From Ectorhizobium quercum (GTDB lineage: Bacteria; Pseudomonadota; Alphaproteobacteria; Rhizobiales; Rhizobiaceae), in assembly GCF_026552795.1 (NCBI RefSeq), contig NZ_JANFPI010000006.1, positions 124,001 to 188,000 on the forward strand: DNA of 64,000 bases, read 5' to 3'. This document shows positions 26,793 to 35,878 of the stretch, piece by piece (the stretch's first letter is position 1; each line of letters begins with the position of its first letter). Made by a program: the position numbers and the translations under genes. Under the pieces are notes generated by a model. That model was not told the origin of the DNA. It was given only the letters and a program-made list of their open reading frames with translations, and did no database searches.

Positions 26793-28001
26793 ATGGCTTC
26801 GACCACCTCCTTCCGCCCGATCCGCCTGCTGTGGATCGCCGGCATGGTTTCCACCACCCTTCTGCCGCTGCCGGCCTTCGCCCTCGACGGCCAGGCGCTG
26901 CTGGCGAAGATCAACGCCGTGCAGGCCGAAAACGGCGGCGTGCAGGTCCGTGCTTCGGAAATCGATGTCAGCGGCAACGATGTCGTTCTGAAGAATGCGA
27001 CGCTGAGCGTGGCCGGCGTCGACGGCCAGCCGGACCAGTCGATCAGCCCCGGCGACATCACGCTGACGGATGTCGAGGAGCGGGGCGACGGCGGCTATGT
27101 GATCGGTACGGTCGCCATTCCGCCGATCCGCACGGCCGGCGACGGCACGGAATTCACCGTGGGCGCGATCGGCTTGACTGGCCTCGTCATCCCCGCCGAT
27201 CCGAAGGCGCCGGGCCTCGCCTCGCTTTCCTACTACGACAAGGCCACCTTCGGCCCGATCACGATCTCGGCGAACGGCAGGCCCTATCTGACCATCGGCG
27301 GCATCGAAGCCTCCATGACGCCGACGCCGGACGAGCCGGGTGTCGCCTTCGAGACCCGCGCCCTCGGCATCACCGTCACGCCGGAACCGGCGGATGCTGC
27401 ATGGCTGACCAACCTCGGCCTCGAGACGCTGAAAGGCGACGTGACGATGGCCGGCTCCTGGCTCGCCCGGGAAGGCACGATCACCGTCGACGACGCGGTT
27501 CTGACCGCCGCCGGTCTCGGCACGCTCACCCTCGATCTCGGCCTGACCGGCATGACCGAGCAGCTCTATGCCGGCATGCAGCAGACGACGGCACAGCTCA
27601 AGGCAGCCGGCGGCGACAGCGTCGCAAAGGCGCAGGCCAGCCAGCTGGCGCTCTTCGGCATCGCCCAGCAGATCAATGTCGGCGACATCACCCTCTCCTT
27701 CAAGGACGACGGCCTGACCGGGCGGGCGCTCTCCTCCGCCGCAAAGCATCAGGGCGTTTCCGAGGATCAGGTCGGCGAGGCCGTCAGGGCCGTGGTGCCG
27801 ATGGTTCTCGCCCAAAACGGCATCCGGGACCCGGAGAACAGGATCAGCAGCGCGCTTCAGACTTTCCTCGCCGATCCGCAGAACCTGACCATCCAGTATA
27901 CGCCGGAAAAGCCGGTGCCGGCGCTGCAACTCATCTCCGCACCGCTGACACTCCTCAACGGTCCCGACATGACGATCAGCGCCAACGAGGATCAGGACTG
28001 A
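26793..28001 (+). CDS. Conserved periplasmic protein of unknown function
   Basis: A 402-residue protein with a clear Sec signal peptide (RLLWIAGMVSTTLLPLPAFA). The mature part is rich in short beta-strand-like segments alternating Gly/Asp/Thr (for example SPGDITLTDVEERGDGGYV and GDVTMAGSW), suggesting a repetitive beta-fold such as those of AsmA- or DUF945-like proteins; this is only a resemblance. ATG at 26793 has GAGGA 7 bp upstream. No Cys or catalytic motif is visible. I do not recognise a named family. Confidence 0.75.
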   Translation: MASTTSFRPIRLLWIAGMVSTTLLPLPAFALDGQALLAKINAVQAENGGVQVRASEIDVSGNDVVLKNATLSVAGVDGQPDQSISPGDITLTDVEERGDGGYVIGTVAIPPIRTAGDGTEFTVGAIGLTGLVIPADPKAPGLASLSYYDKATFGPITISANGRPYLTIGGIEASMTPTPDEPGVAFETRALGITVTPEPADAAWLTNLGLETLKGDVTMAGSWLAREGTITVDDAVLTAAGLGTLTLDLGLTGMTEQLYAGMQQTTAQLKAAGGDSVAKAQASQLALFGIAQQINVGDITLSFKDDGLTGRALSSAAKHQGVSEDQVGEAVRAVVPMVLAQNGIRDPENRISSALQTFLADPQNLTIQYTPEKPVPALQLISAPLTLLNGPDMTISANEDQD

Positions 28002-28017
28002 TCCTCGTCACGCAACG

Positions 28018-28049
28018 GCAAAAGGCCGGAAAACAGGCCCTTCCGGCCT
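28018..28049 (-). terminator. Hairpin, possible leftward terminator of aspS-FUSC transcript
   Basis: Arms AGGCCGGAA (28023-28031) and TTCCGGCCT (28041-28049). On the minus strand it is followed by TTTGCCG, a weak T-run. It lies left of repeat copy 2 and mirrors the hairpin at 28188-28216. Confidence 0.45.
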
Positions 28050-28063
28050 CGGGCCGATGACGA

Positions 28064-28164
28064 CCCCTCTCCTCCGTCACCCTCGGGTTTGACCCGAGGG
28101 TCCACGCCGCCAAGCGGCGCGGTGGATGGTCGGGTCAGGCCCGACCATGACGAAAGAAAGCGAT
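28064..28164 (+). repeat. Intergenic palindromic repeat family A, copy 2
   Basis: Same two-palindrome element as at 9576-9675, about 90% identical by eye, including the outer GTCACCCTCGGG and GACGAAAGAAAGCGAT. It lies between the converging periplasmic gene and the FUSC-like gene, flanked on both sides by GGCCGGAA hairpins. Confidence 0.9.
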
Positions 28165-28187
28165 ACGCCCTTGGTCAACACAGGGAT

Positions 28188-28216
28188 GCCGGAAAGCGGG
28201 CTCTTTCCGGCCTTTT
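28188..28216 (+). terminator. Rightward terminator of the periplasmic protein gene
   Basis: Stem GCCGGAAAG / CTTTCCGGC with a 6-nt loop, followed by CTTTTC on the plus strand. The transcript would read through repeat copy 2 first. Confidence 0.65.
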
Positions 28217-28246
28217 CATTTGCCGCGATAGGTGCGGAAAGGGCCT

Positions 28247-28720
28247 TCAGGCCCCGCGCCTGCGGACCGTGAAAAACAGAAATGCCAGAATCAATCCGAT
28301 CGCCGCGCCGATGCTGACGTCCAGCAGGCGCGCGAATCCGGCCTCCTTCGGGCCGAGCAGCAGAACGAGCAGAGCAGAAGCGCCGGCCTGGATCGCCGCG
28401 ACCGGCGTGGCCACGAAAGACGAGGCGATCATCATCGCCACGAAGGCGGCGAGCGCCAGCCGCACATCCCACAGCGCATCGGGAATCATGAGGGCAAGCT
28501 CTCCGACGGCAACGCCGATGGCGACGCCCGCCATCATGGAAAGCCCCTGCTTCACATGATCCGCAACGCCCGGCGCCAGGCAGATGATGGCGGCGATGGC
28601 GGCGAACACCGGTTGCGGATGGCCGAGCAGTTCCCGTGCCAGCCAGTAGGCCAGCGCGGCGGCCACCGCCGAAGCCAGGCAATGACCGAAAGCGGCCTTC
28701 ATGGCTTCCAGCGGTTTCAC
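28247..28720 (-). CDS. FUSC-like small membrane protein
   Basis: A 157-residue protein made almost entirely of five to six hydrophobic helices. The segment HPQPVFAAIAAIICLAPGVA followed by HVKQG and MMAGVAIGVAVGE matches the N-terminal membrane part of fusaric-acid/aromatic-acid exporter (FUSC) proteins, but the large cytosolic half is missing. It starts 7 bp after the aspS stop on the same strand, so it is co-transcribed with aspS. The substrate is unknown. Confidence 0.78.
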   Translation of the reverse strand: MKPLEAMKAAFGHCLASAVAAALAYWLARELLGHPQPVFAAIAAIICLAPGVADHVKQGLSMMAGVAIGVAVGELALMIPDALWDVRLALAAFVAMMIASSFVATPVAAIQAGASALLVLLLGPKEAGFARLLDVSIGAAIGLILAFLFFTVRRRGA

Positions 28721-28727
28721 GGGGCCG

Positions 28728-30521
28728 TCAGTCCTTCTTCTTCGGGTCCGGCACGACGCGCAGCGCCAGTTCGCGAAGCTGCGCCGGGGTAGCCGGGGCC
28801 GGTGCGTTCATCAGCAGGTCCTGCGCCTGCTGGTTCATCGGGAACAGCGAGATTTCGCGCAGGTTCTTCGCGCCGACGAGCAGCATGACGATGCGGTCGA
28901 TGCCGAAGGCGCAGCCGCCATGCGGCGGCGCGCCGTACTGGAAGGCGCGGTAGAGGCCGCCGAAGCGATCCTCCACATCCTGCTGCGACAGACCGACCTT
29001 CTCGAAGGCGGCGACCATCGTTTCCGGCGACTGGTTACGGATCGAGCCCGAGGCGATCTCGAAGCCGTTGCACACCGCGTCGTACTGGTAGGCCTTGATG
29101 GCCAGCGGGTCCTCGCCCTTCAGCGCGTCCAGACCGCCTTGCGGCATGGAGAAGGGGTTGTGGGCGAAGTCGATCTTCTTCTCGTCCTCGTTCCATTCGT
29201 AGAACGGGAAATCGACGATCCAGCAGAATTCGTAGCGGTCGCGGTCGATCAGGTTCAGTTCGTCGGCGGCGCGATTGCGCGCCTCGCCCGCGAACTTGTA
29301 GAACTTCGACGGCTCGCCCGCGACGAAGAAGCAGGCGTCGCCTTCACCGAGACCGAGCTGGGTGCGGATCGCCTCGGTGCGTTCCGGGCCGATGTTCTTG
29401 GCAAGCGGGCCGGCGCCGTCGAGCGTCTCGCCTTCCTTGCGCCAGAAGATGTAGCCGAGGCCGGGCTGGCCCTGCGACTGCGCCCAGGCGTTCATGCGGT
29501 CGCAGAAGGCGCGGGAACCGCCGGTCTTCGCCGGAATGGCCCAGACCTCGACCTTCGGGTTCGACGCGATCATGCCCGCGAACACCTTGAAGCCAGAGCC
29601 GGCAAAATGCTCGGTCACGGCTTCCATGATGATGGGGTTGCGCAGGTCCGGCTTGTCGGAGCCGTATTTGCGGACGGCCTCTTCATAGGGAATGCGCGGC
29701 CAGTTGCGCGTTACCGGCTTGCCCTCGGCGAATTGCTCGAAGACCTCCGTCATCATCGGCTCCATCGTTTCCCAGACATCCTCCTGGGTGACGAAGCTCA
29801 TCTCGACGTCGAGCTGGTAGAACTCGCCCGGCAGGCGGTCGGCGCGCGGGTCCTCGTCGCGGAAGCACGGCGCGATCTGGAAATAACGGTCGAAGCCGGC
29901 GACCATCAGCAGCTGCTTGTACTGCTGCGGCGCCTGCGGCAGGGCGAAGAACTTGCCCTGATGGATGCGGGAGGGAACGAGGAAGTCGCGCGCGCCCTCC
30001 GGCGAGGAGGCCGTCAGGATCGGCGTGGTGTATTCGGCGAAACCGGCCTCGTCCATGCCCCTGCGCATGGCGGAAATGATCTGCGTGCGGCGGACGATGT
30101 TGCGGTGCAGCGTCTCGCGGCGCAGGTCGAGGAAGCGGTACTTGAGGCGCACGTCCTCGGGATAGTCCGGCTCGCCGAACACCGGTAGCGGCAGTTCCTT
30201 CGCGGCGGAGAGCACCTCGATCTCGTGAGCGTAAAGCTCCACCTCGCCGGTCGCCATGTTGGCGTTGATCGTTTCCGGCGCACGCGCCTTGACGACGCCG
30301 TCGATGCGGATGACCCATTCGCCGCGAACGGTTTCCGCCGTCTTGAACGCCGGGCTGTCCGGATCGGCCACGACCTGCGTGATGCCGTAATGGTCGCGCA
30401 GGTCGATGAACAGGACGCCGCCGTGGTCGCGAACGCGATGGACCCAGCCCGAAAGGCGGACGGTGGCGCCCACATCGGACTTGCTCAGGGCGGCACAGGT
30501 GTGGCTGCGGTAACGGTGCAT
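28728..30521 (-). CDS. aspS: Aspartyl-tRNA synthetase (probably non-discriminating)
   Basis: A 597-residue class IIb synthetase: N-terminal OB anticodon domain (1-105), catalytic core with motif 2 around [19 protein letters not shown], a GAD-type insertion (about 290-410), and motif 3 [11 protein letters not shown] near the end. The anticodon domain reads [14 protein letters not shown]; the His-Gly pair replaces the Leu of discriminating enzymes, which fits the tRNA-Asx type used with GatCAB. ATG at 30521 begins the conserved [10 protein letters not shown]. Confidence 0.96.
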   Translation of the reverse strand: MHRYRSHTCAALSKSDVGATVRLSGWVHRVRDHGGVLFIDLRDHYGITQVVADPDSPAFKTAETVRGEWVIRIDGVVKARAPETINANMATGEVELYAHEIEVLSAAKELPLPVFGEPDYPEDVRLKYRFLDLRRETLHRNIVRRTQIISAMRRGMDEAGFAEYTTPILTASSPEGARDFLVPSRIHQGKFFALPQAPQQYKQLLMVAGFDRYFQIAPCFRDEDPRADRLPGEFYQLDVEMSFVTQEDVWETMEPMMTEVFEQFAEGKPVTRNWPRIPYEEAVRKYGSDKPDLRNPIIMEAVTEHFAGSGFKVFAGMIASNPKVEVWAIPAKTGGSRAFCDRMNAWAQSQGQPGLGYIFWRKEGETLDGAGPLAKNIGPERTEAIRTQLGLGEGDACFFVAGEPSKFYKFAGEARNRAADELNLIDRDRYEFCWIVDFPFYEWNEDEKKIDFAHNPFSMPQGGLDALKGEDPLAIKAYQYDAVCNGFEIASGSIRNQSPETMVAAFEKVGLSQQDVEDRFGGLYRAFQYGAPPHGGCAFGIDRIVMLLVGAKNLREISLFPMNQQAQDLLMNAPAPATPAQLRELALRVVPDPKKKD

Positions 30522-30745
30522 TTCAATCAATCCCGGACTTGACGAGGAGCGCGCGGGCCAGGCCGAAAGGCCGGCGGCGCAGCAGTAAAACCGCGCGGAA
30601 AAGCGCACGGTCGCGCTGCTTTGTCAAGCCGGATGACGTCCCGCACGCTTTTTGGACTGTCTTTGCCGGCAGCGCTTGGCTATCAAAATCGGTACAGACC
30701 ATTTTCCACGCCCGATTCCCCCCGCACCCCCGAAAGCCCGCCGGC

Positions 30746-31987
30746 ATGAGTTCGATCAGACCGCTTGTTCCGCTTCTCGCAACCGCCGGCATGCTCATCG
30801 GCGGCAATGGCCTCCAGGGCACCTACATCGCGCTGCGCGGCGGCGCAGAGGGCTTCGGCCCGTCGGTGATCGGCGTGATCGGCGCCGGCTACTCGATCGG
30901 CTTCGCCGTCGGGTGCATCTATGTGGCGCGCATCCTGCGCTCCATAGGGCACATCCGCACCTTCGCGGCGATGGCGGCGATCACGGCGGCGGCATCGCTG
31001 GCCATGTCGATGATCATCGAACCGCCCTTCTGGTTCGCGATGCGCTTCGTCATCGGCATCTGCGTCGCCAGCCTGTTCGCCACCATCGAGAGCTGGATCA
31101 ATGCCAGGGTGACGAACGCCAACCGCGCCCGCACGCTGTCGGTCTACCGGCTGGTCGACCTCTTCTCCGTCACCGCCGTGCAATATCTCGTGCCGGCCTT
31201 CGGGGTCGAGGGCCCGACGATCTTCAGCCTCATCTGCATCGCGATCACCCTGTCCATCGTGCCCATCGCGATGGCCGACCGGTCATCACCCGCCGTGCCG
31301 GAGGCGATACGCTTCGAGCTGAAGACGGTCTGGACCATCTCGCCGCTTGCCGTGGTCGGTGTCGTCGCCGTCGGCCTGTCGATGGCCGCCTTCCGCAATA
31401 TCGGGCCGATCTATGCCAGCGAAATCGGCATGTCGATCACCGGCATCGCCAATTTCATGAGCGCCGGCATCGTCGGCGGCGTGGTGCTGCAATATCCGCT
31501 CGGGCTTTATTCCGACAGGCTGGACCGGCGCATCGTCATCCTGCTCACCACCATCGGGGCGGCGGCGGCGAGCCTTTTCCTCGCCTTCTTCGCGGGCGGC
31601 GACGCGTGGATGAACATCGTCGGCGTGTTCCTGTTCGGCGCCTTCGCCCTGCCGCTCTATTCGCTCTGTTCCGCCCACGGCAACGATTTCGCCAGGGACG
31701 GCCAGCACGCGCTGGTTTCGGCCGGCCTGCTGTTCTACTGGTCGATCGGCGCCACCGCCGGGCCGTTCCTCGCCTCGGTGCTGCTCGACCTCTTCGGGCC
31801 CCGTTCCTTCTTCATCTATACGGCCGTCATCCAGATCGCCTTCACGGCCTACACCGTGCGGCGCATGGCGGCCCGGCCCGGCATACCCGCCGGCCAGCGG
31901 CGCAGGCGCTTCCGGGCGCTGTTGCGCACATCCATATGGTTCAACCGGCTCGCCGCACCGCCCGGAGAAGACAAGGAATCGCGTTGA
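30746..31987 (+). CDS. Major facilitator superfamily transporter
   Basis: A 413-residue permease with about 12 hydrophobic helices. The start LVPLLATAGMLIGGNGLQGT followed by RGGAEGFG, and the loop YSDRLDRRIVILL between the halves, resemble the small YcaD-like MFS group. A basic C-terminal tail (GQRRRRFRALLRTS) is cytosolic. The substrate is unknown. It is divergent from aspS (224-bp shared upstream region) and 93 bp before rnd. Confidence 0.88.
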   Translation: MSSIRPLVPLLATAGMLIGGNGLQGTYIALRGGAEGFGPSVIGVIGAGYSIGFAVGCIYVARILRSIGHIRTFAAMAAITAAASLAMSMIIEPPFWFAMRFVIGICVASLFATIESWINARVTNANRARTLSVYRLVDLFSVTAVQYLVPAFGVEGPTIFSLICIAITLSIVPIAMADRSSPAVPEAIRFELKTVWTISPLAVVGVVAVGLSMAAFRNIGPIYASEIGMSITGIANFMSAGIVGGVVLQYPLGLYSDRLDRRIVILLTTIGAAAASLFLAFFAGGDAWMNIVGVFLFGAFALPLYSLCSAHGNDFARDGQHALVSAGLLFYWSIGATAGPFLASVLLDLFGPRSFFIYTAVIQIAFTAYTVRRMAARPGIPAGQRRRRFRALLRTSIWFNRLAAPPGEDKESR

Positions 31988-32080
31988 ACGGCATTTTTGA
32001 CGCCCGGACAGTTGACATCCTCGCGTCAAAAGAGAAGGAAGAACGATCCCATTTTCCGCATCAGAAGCTTGTTCCGCGAA

Positions 32081-33226
32081 ATGATCGAAACGACTGCCCA
32101 GCTTGAAGAAGCGTGCCAAACGCTTGCCAAATCCGAATTCGTCACCGTGGATACGGAGTTCCTGCGCGAGACGACCTTCTGGCCGGAACTCTGCCTCATC
32201 CAGATCGCCAGCCCCGATCTCGAGGTCCTCATCGATCCGCTGGCGCCCGGCATCAGCCTGAAACCCTTCTTCGACCTGATGGCCGACGACAGGATCGTAA
32301 AGGTCTTCCATGCCGCCCGGCAGGATATCGAGATCATCTTCCATCTCGGCGGCCTCATTCCGCATCCGATCTTCGACACCCAGGTGGCGGCGATGGTCTG
32401 CGGCTTCGGCGATTCGGTCTCCTACGACCAACTCGTCTCGAAGATCACCGGCGTCCAGCTCGACAAGTCCTCGCGCTTCACCGACTGGAGCCGCCGACCG
32501 CTGTCCGACAAGCAGCTCGACTACGCGCTGGCGGACGTCACTCATCTGCGCGACGTCTACCACACCCTGAAGGCCAAGCTGGAGCGCGACGGCCGGGCCC
32601 TGTGGCTGACCGAGGAGATGGCGGTCCTCGAGGCGCGGGAGACCTACGACCTTCATCCCGACGATGCGTGGATCCGCCTGAAGTCCCGCCTGCGCAAGCC
32701 GGCGGAGCTCGCCATCCTGCGGGCGATCGCCGCCTGGCGCGAGCGCGAGGCCCGCGCCCGCAACGTTCCGCGCTCGCGGGTGTTGAAGGACGACGCCCTG
32801 TTCGAGATCGCGCAGCAGCAGCCGCGCGACGCGGAAGCCCTCTCCCGGCTGCGCACCATCCCCAAGGGATGGGAACGCTCCTCCTCCGGCGCGGCCATCG
32901 TCGGCGCCGTCAACGCCGCGCTGGCCATGCCCAAGACCGAAATGCCGCAGCCGGTCAGGCACAGCCACGCCCCGGAAGGCGCGCAGGCCGCAACCGAACT
33001 GCTCAAGGTCCTGCTGCGCCTGATTGCCGAAAAAGAGGGGGTGGCCGCCAAAGTCATCGCCAACAGCGACGATCTCGACAAGATCGCCGCGCAGGGCGCC
33101 GAAGCCGATGTCGCCGCCCTGAACGGCTGGCGCAGGGAGCTTTTCGGCGACAAGGCCCTCAAGCTGATTTCCGGCGAGATCGGCCTCCGCTTCGTCGGCC
33201 GCAAGGTCGAAGCCGTGGAGTTCTGA
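32081..33226 (+). CDS. rnd: Ribonuclease D
   Basis: A 381-residue 3'-5' exoribonuclease that trims tRNA and other stable RNA ends. The DEDDy active-site residues are visible: VTVDTEFLRE (D, E), AARQDIEI (D) and the pair in YALADVTHLRDVYHTL (D, Y). One or two HRDC domains follow (about 205-285 and 300-381, for example LAILRAIAAWREREARARN). The ATG at 32081 fits relatives. It is followed after 6 bp by the DUF2891 gene. Confidence 0.95.
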   Translation: MIETTAQLEEACQTLAKSEFVTVDTEFLRETTFWPELCLIQIASPDLEVLIDPLAPGISLKPFFDLMADDRIVKVFHAARQDIEIIFHLGGLIPHPIFDTQVAAMVCGFGDSVSYDQLVSKITGVQLDKSSRFTDWSRRPLSDKQLDYALADVTHLRDVYHTLKAKLERDGRALWLTEEMAVLEARETYDLHPDDAWIRLKSRLRKPAELAILRAIAAWREREARARNVPRSRVLKDDALFEIAQQQPRDAEALSRLRTIPKGWERSSSGAAIVGAVNAALAMPKTEMPQPVRHSHAPEGAQAATELLKVLLRLIAEKEGVAAKVIANSDDLDKIAAQGAEADVAALNGWRRELFGDKALKLISGEIGLRFVGRKVEAVEF

Positions 33227-33232
33227 CGCGTC

Positions 33233-34246
33233 ATGAGCGGCGGGCCGGTCCTCGACGAGCACATCGCCATCCGCTTCTCCCGGATCGCGCTCGGCCATAT
33301 CCGGCGCGAATATCCGAACAAGCCCGATCATGTCCTCGACGGGCCGGCGGATGCGCGCACGCCGTCCGAGCTGCATCCCGTGTTCTACGGAAGCTACGAC
33401 TGGCATTCCTGCGTCCATTCCTACTGGATGCTGGCCTACCTGCTGCGCCGCTTCCCGGCAATCGAGACAGCCGGTGATATTCGCGCCCTGTTCGACGCCC
33501 AGCTCGTGCCGGAGAAGATCGCCGCCGAATGCGCCTATCTCGCCGCGCCATCGGCGCGCGGCTTCAAGCGCCCCTACGGCTGGGGCTGGCTGCTGAAACT
33601 CGCCGCCGAACTTGCCGGCCTGCCCGAAAGGCGCTGGTCCGACACCCTCCGGCCGCTGGCCGGCATCTTCGCCGACCGCTACCGCGACTTCCTGCCGCTC
33701 GCCACCTATCCCGTTCGGGTCGGCACCCATTTCAACACGGCCTTCTCGCTGCGCATGGCGGCCGACTACGCGGAAACGGCAGATGACGACGCCCTCCTCA
33801 ATCTGCTGCGCGACACGGCGCTGCGTTGGTACGGTGCGGACGCGGCCTGTCCGGCCTGGGGCGAGCCTTCCGGCGACGACTTCCTCTCCCCGGCCCTCAT
33901 TGAGGCCGAATGCATGCGCCGCCTGCTGCCAGCCGACGATTTTCCGGCATGGTTCGAGGCGTTCCTGCCCGGGCTTTCCCGCACTCACCCCCCGGCGCTT
34001 TTCGAACCGGCCCGCGTTTCCGACCGCAGCGACGGCAAGATCGCCCATCTCGACGGCCTGAACCTCAGCCGCGCCTGGTGCTGGCGCGCTCTGGCGTCCG
34101 CCCTGCCCGCCGGCGACGACCGCATCGCCGCGATGCTCAAGGCTGCCGACCGCCATCTGGCCGCGAGCCTTCCGCATGTCGCCGGGGACTACATGGGCGA
34201 GCACTGGCTGGCCAGCTTCGCAACCCTGGCGCTGGATGCACGGTAA
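33233..34246 (+). CDS. DUF2891 family protein
   Basis: A 337-residue soluble protein with the DUF2891 look: HPVFYGSYDWHSCVHSYWML near the start, GTHFNTAFSLRMAADYA in the middle, and LDGLNLSRAWCWRALA then HVAGDYMGEHWLASFATLAL at the end. The helix-rich pattern with conserved His, Trp and Glu recalls alpha/alpha toroid enzymes, but no activity can be assigned. It lies 6 bp after rnd, so it is co-transcribed with it. Confidence 0.88.
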   Translation: MSGGPVLDEHIAIRFSRIALGHIRREYPNKPDHVLDGPADARTPSELHPVFYGSYDWHSCVHSYWMLAYLLRRFPAIETAGDIRALFDAQLVPEKIAAECAYLAAPSARGFKRPYGWGWLLKLAAELAGLPERRWSDTLRPLAGIFADRYRDFLPLATYPVRVGTHFNTAFSLRMAADYAETADDDALLNLLRDTALRWYGADAACPAWGEPSGDDFLSPALIEAECMRRLLPADDFPAWFEAFLPGLSRTHPPALFEPARVSDRSDGKIAHLDGLNLSRAWCWRALASALPAGDDRIAAMLKAADRHLAASLPHVAGDYMGEHWLASFATLALDAR

Positions 34247-34453
34247 TCGTGCGGCGCAAACGCTTCCCAAATCCGGGACTGGCGGCCACGGTGAACATCG
34301 TATTTTTGGGCGTATCGAGGTCACGCCGAAATATTCAGCTCTCCTTCATGTTTCCTCGACGAAAGAGTTCACGAGGAAGCATCGGGACGATGCCATGATC
34401 GGGCCGAACGCGCCTGGGCGCCCGGGATCGTCACCTGTGCAGATCGGTGGAAC

Positions 34454-35836
34454 ATGGAACAACAGTGGAAACAGCTTCTCGGGGGCGTATCGCCGGATGT
34501 GGCGGCATTGCTGGCAACGCTGGCCGAACAACACGCAACGGAATTTTCCCGCAAATTCTACCAGACGCTGCTGGCCGACCCCAGGGCGAGCGTGTTCGTC
34601 ACGCATGAGGCGGTCGATACACGCCTGCACGCCTCCTTCCAGCGCTGGATCACCAGTCTTCTGACACGCCTTTCCATCGAGGACGTCCCCGCCCTCATCG
34701 CCGATCAGCAGCAGATCGGCATCATCCATGCGCGTCTCAACATTCCGATCGAACTCGTGCTGCGCGCCAGCCGCCGCATGAAGGAGGTCGTTCTGGAGGC
34801 GATCCTGAGCCATCCGGGGCGCTACAAGGCGCGCCTGGAGGCGGCGATCCTGGCGATGGGGCTGACCGACGTGGCGATGGAAATCATGTCGGCGCAGTAC
34901 GCGGATTCGCACGATTCGGTCACACGCACCGACGAGGCCTATCGCAATTACGCGGCGACGATGAACATGTCGCTGGAGCGCGAATGCCAGCGCACGGCGC
35001 TTTCCGACTGGTCGAACCGGCTGCTTCAGGACGTGATGATCGGCGGCAGCGACATTCCACTCTCGCGCATCGGTCACTCGCCCTTCGGCCTGTGGATCCG
35101 CCACAAGGCGCCGGCCATCTTCATCGGCCCACGGGAACTCGAGACGATCCGCGCCAGCATGGACACGATCGACGAGCGGCACCTGCTGGAACTGGAGGCG
35201 GCGATCGCGCGCGAGGACATGCCGGCCGTGCGGCGTCTCACGCGGCTCGCCATCGGCGAGGTGGAACAGGTGCGGCATCTGCTCGACACGCTTTTCGACC
35301 ATCTGGTGCGCATGGAATCGGGCAGCGATGCGCTGACGCACCTGCTCAACCGCCGCTTCCTGCCGACCATCCTCGGCCGTGAAATCGGCCTTGCGCGATC
35401 GAAAGGCATCGTTTTCTCGCTGCTCCTGCTCGACATAGACCATTTCAAGACGATCAACGACCAGTACGGCCACGAAACCGGCGACCGGACCCTTCAGCAG
35501 ATCGCGCAGACGCTGAGCCGCCTGACCGGCAGCGGCGATTTCCTGTTCCGCTACGGCGGCGAGGAATTCCTGATCGTCTGCGCCGAATGCGACGCCGCCC
35601 GGGCCCATATCGTGGCCGAGCGGATACGCCGCGAAATCGAGAACCGGCCCATCGAACTGCCCGACCAGACCCGGATACGGGTGACGCTCAGCGTCGGCCT
35701 GTCGACCTATGACGGGCATCCCGATTATCACCGGCTGATCCAGCATGCCGACCAGGCGCTCTATCACGCCAAGGCCACGGGCCGGAACCGGACCGTGGAC
35801 TACGCGACGCTTCCGCAGGCCAGCGCGCAGGCCTGA
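34454..35836 (+). CDS. Globin-coupled diguanylate cyclase (DosC/DgcZ-like architecture)
   Basis: A 460-residue cytosolic protein: an N-terminal sensor globin (1-155) with the likely proximal haem His92 in IIHARLNIPIELVLRASRR, a middle helical linker (about 165-295), and a GGDEF domain (about 300-452) with the active GGEEF at residues 368-372 and LLDIDHFKTINDQYGHETGD. It should make c-di-GMP in response to O2 or another gas ligand. The RxxD product-inhibition site is missing (GSGD at that position). No EAL domain. It stands alone between DUF2891 and ppx. Confidence 0.94.
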   Translation: MEQQWKQLLGGVSPDVAALLATLAEQHATEFSRKFYQTLLADPRASVFVTHEAVDTRLHASFQRWITSLLTRLSIEDVPALIADQQQIGIIHARLNIPIELVLRASRRMKEVVLEAILSHPGRYKARLEAAILAMGLTDVAMEIMSAQYADSHDSVTRTDEAYRNYAATMNMSLERECQRTALSDWSNRLLQDVMIGGSDIPLSRIGHSPFGLWIRHKAPAIFIGPRELETIRASMDTIDERHLLELEAAIAREDMPAVRRLTRLAIGEVEQVRHLLDTLFDHLVRMESGSDALTHLLNRRFLPTILGREIGLARSKGIVFSLLLLDIDHFKTINDQYGHETGDRTLQQIAQTLSRLTGSGDFLFRYGGEEFLIVCAECDAARAHIVAERIRREIENRPIELPDQTRIRVTLSVGLSTYDGHPDYHRLIQHADQALYHAKATGRNRTVDYATLPQASAQA

Positions 35837-35878
35837 GGCATCGGAACCGGCACGCGGGCTCGCCGCGAGGGTGCGGGG

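Noticed and set aside
31286-34324. Open frame of 1012 codons on the minus strand
   Set aside because: Antisense of the MFS, rnd and DUF2891 genes; no ribosome binding site or recognisable domain.
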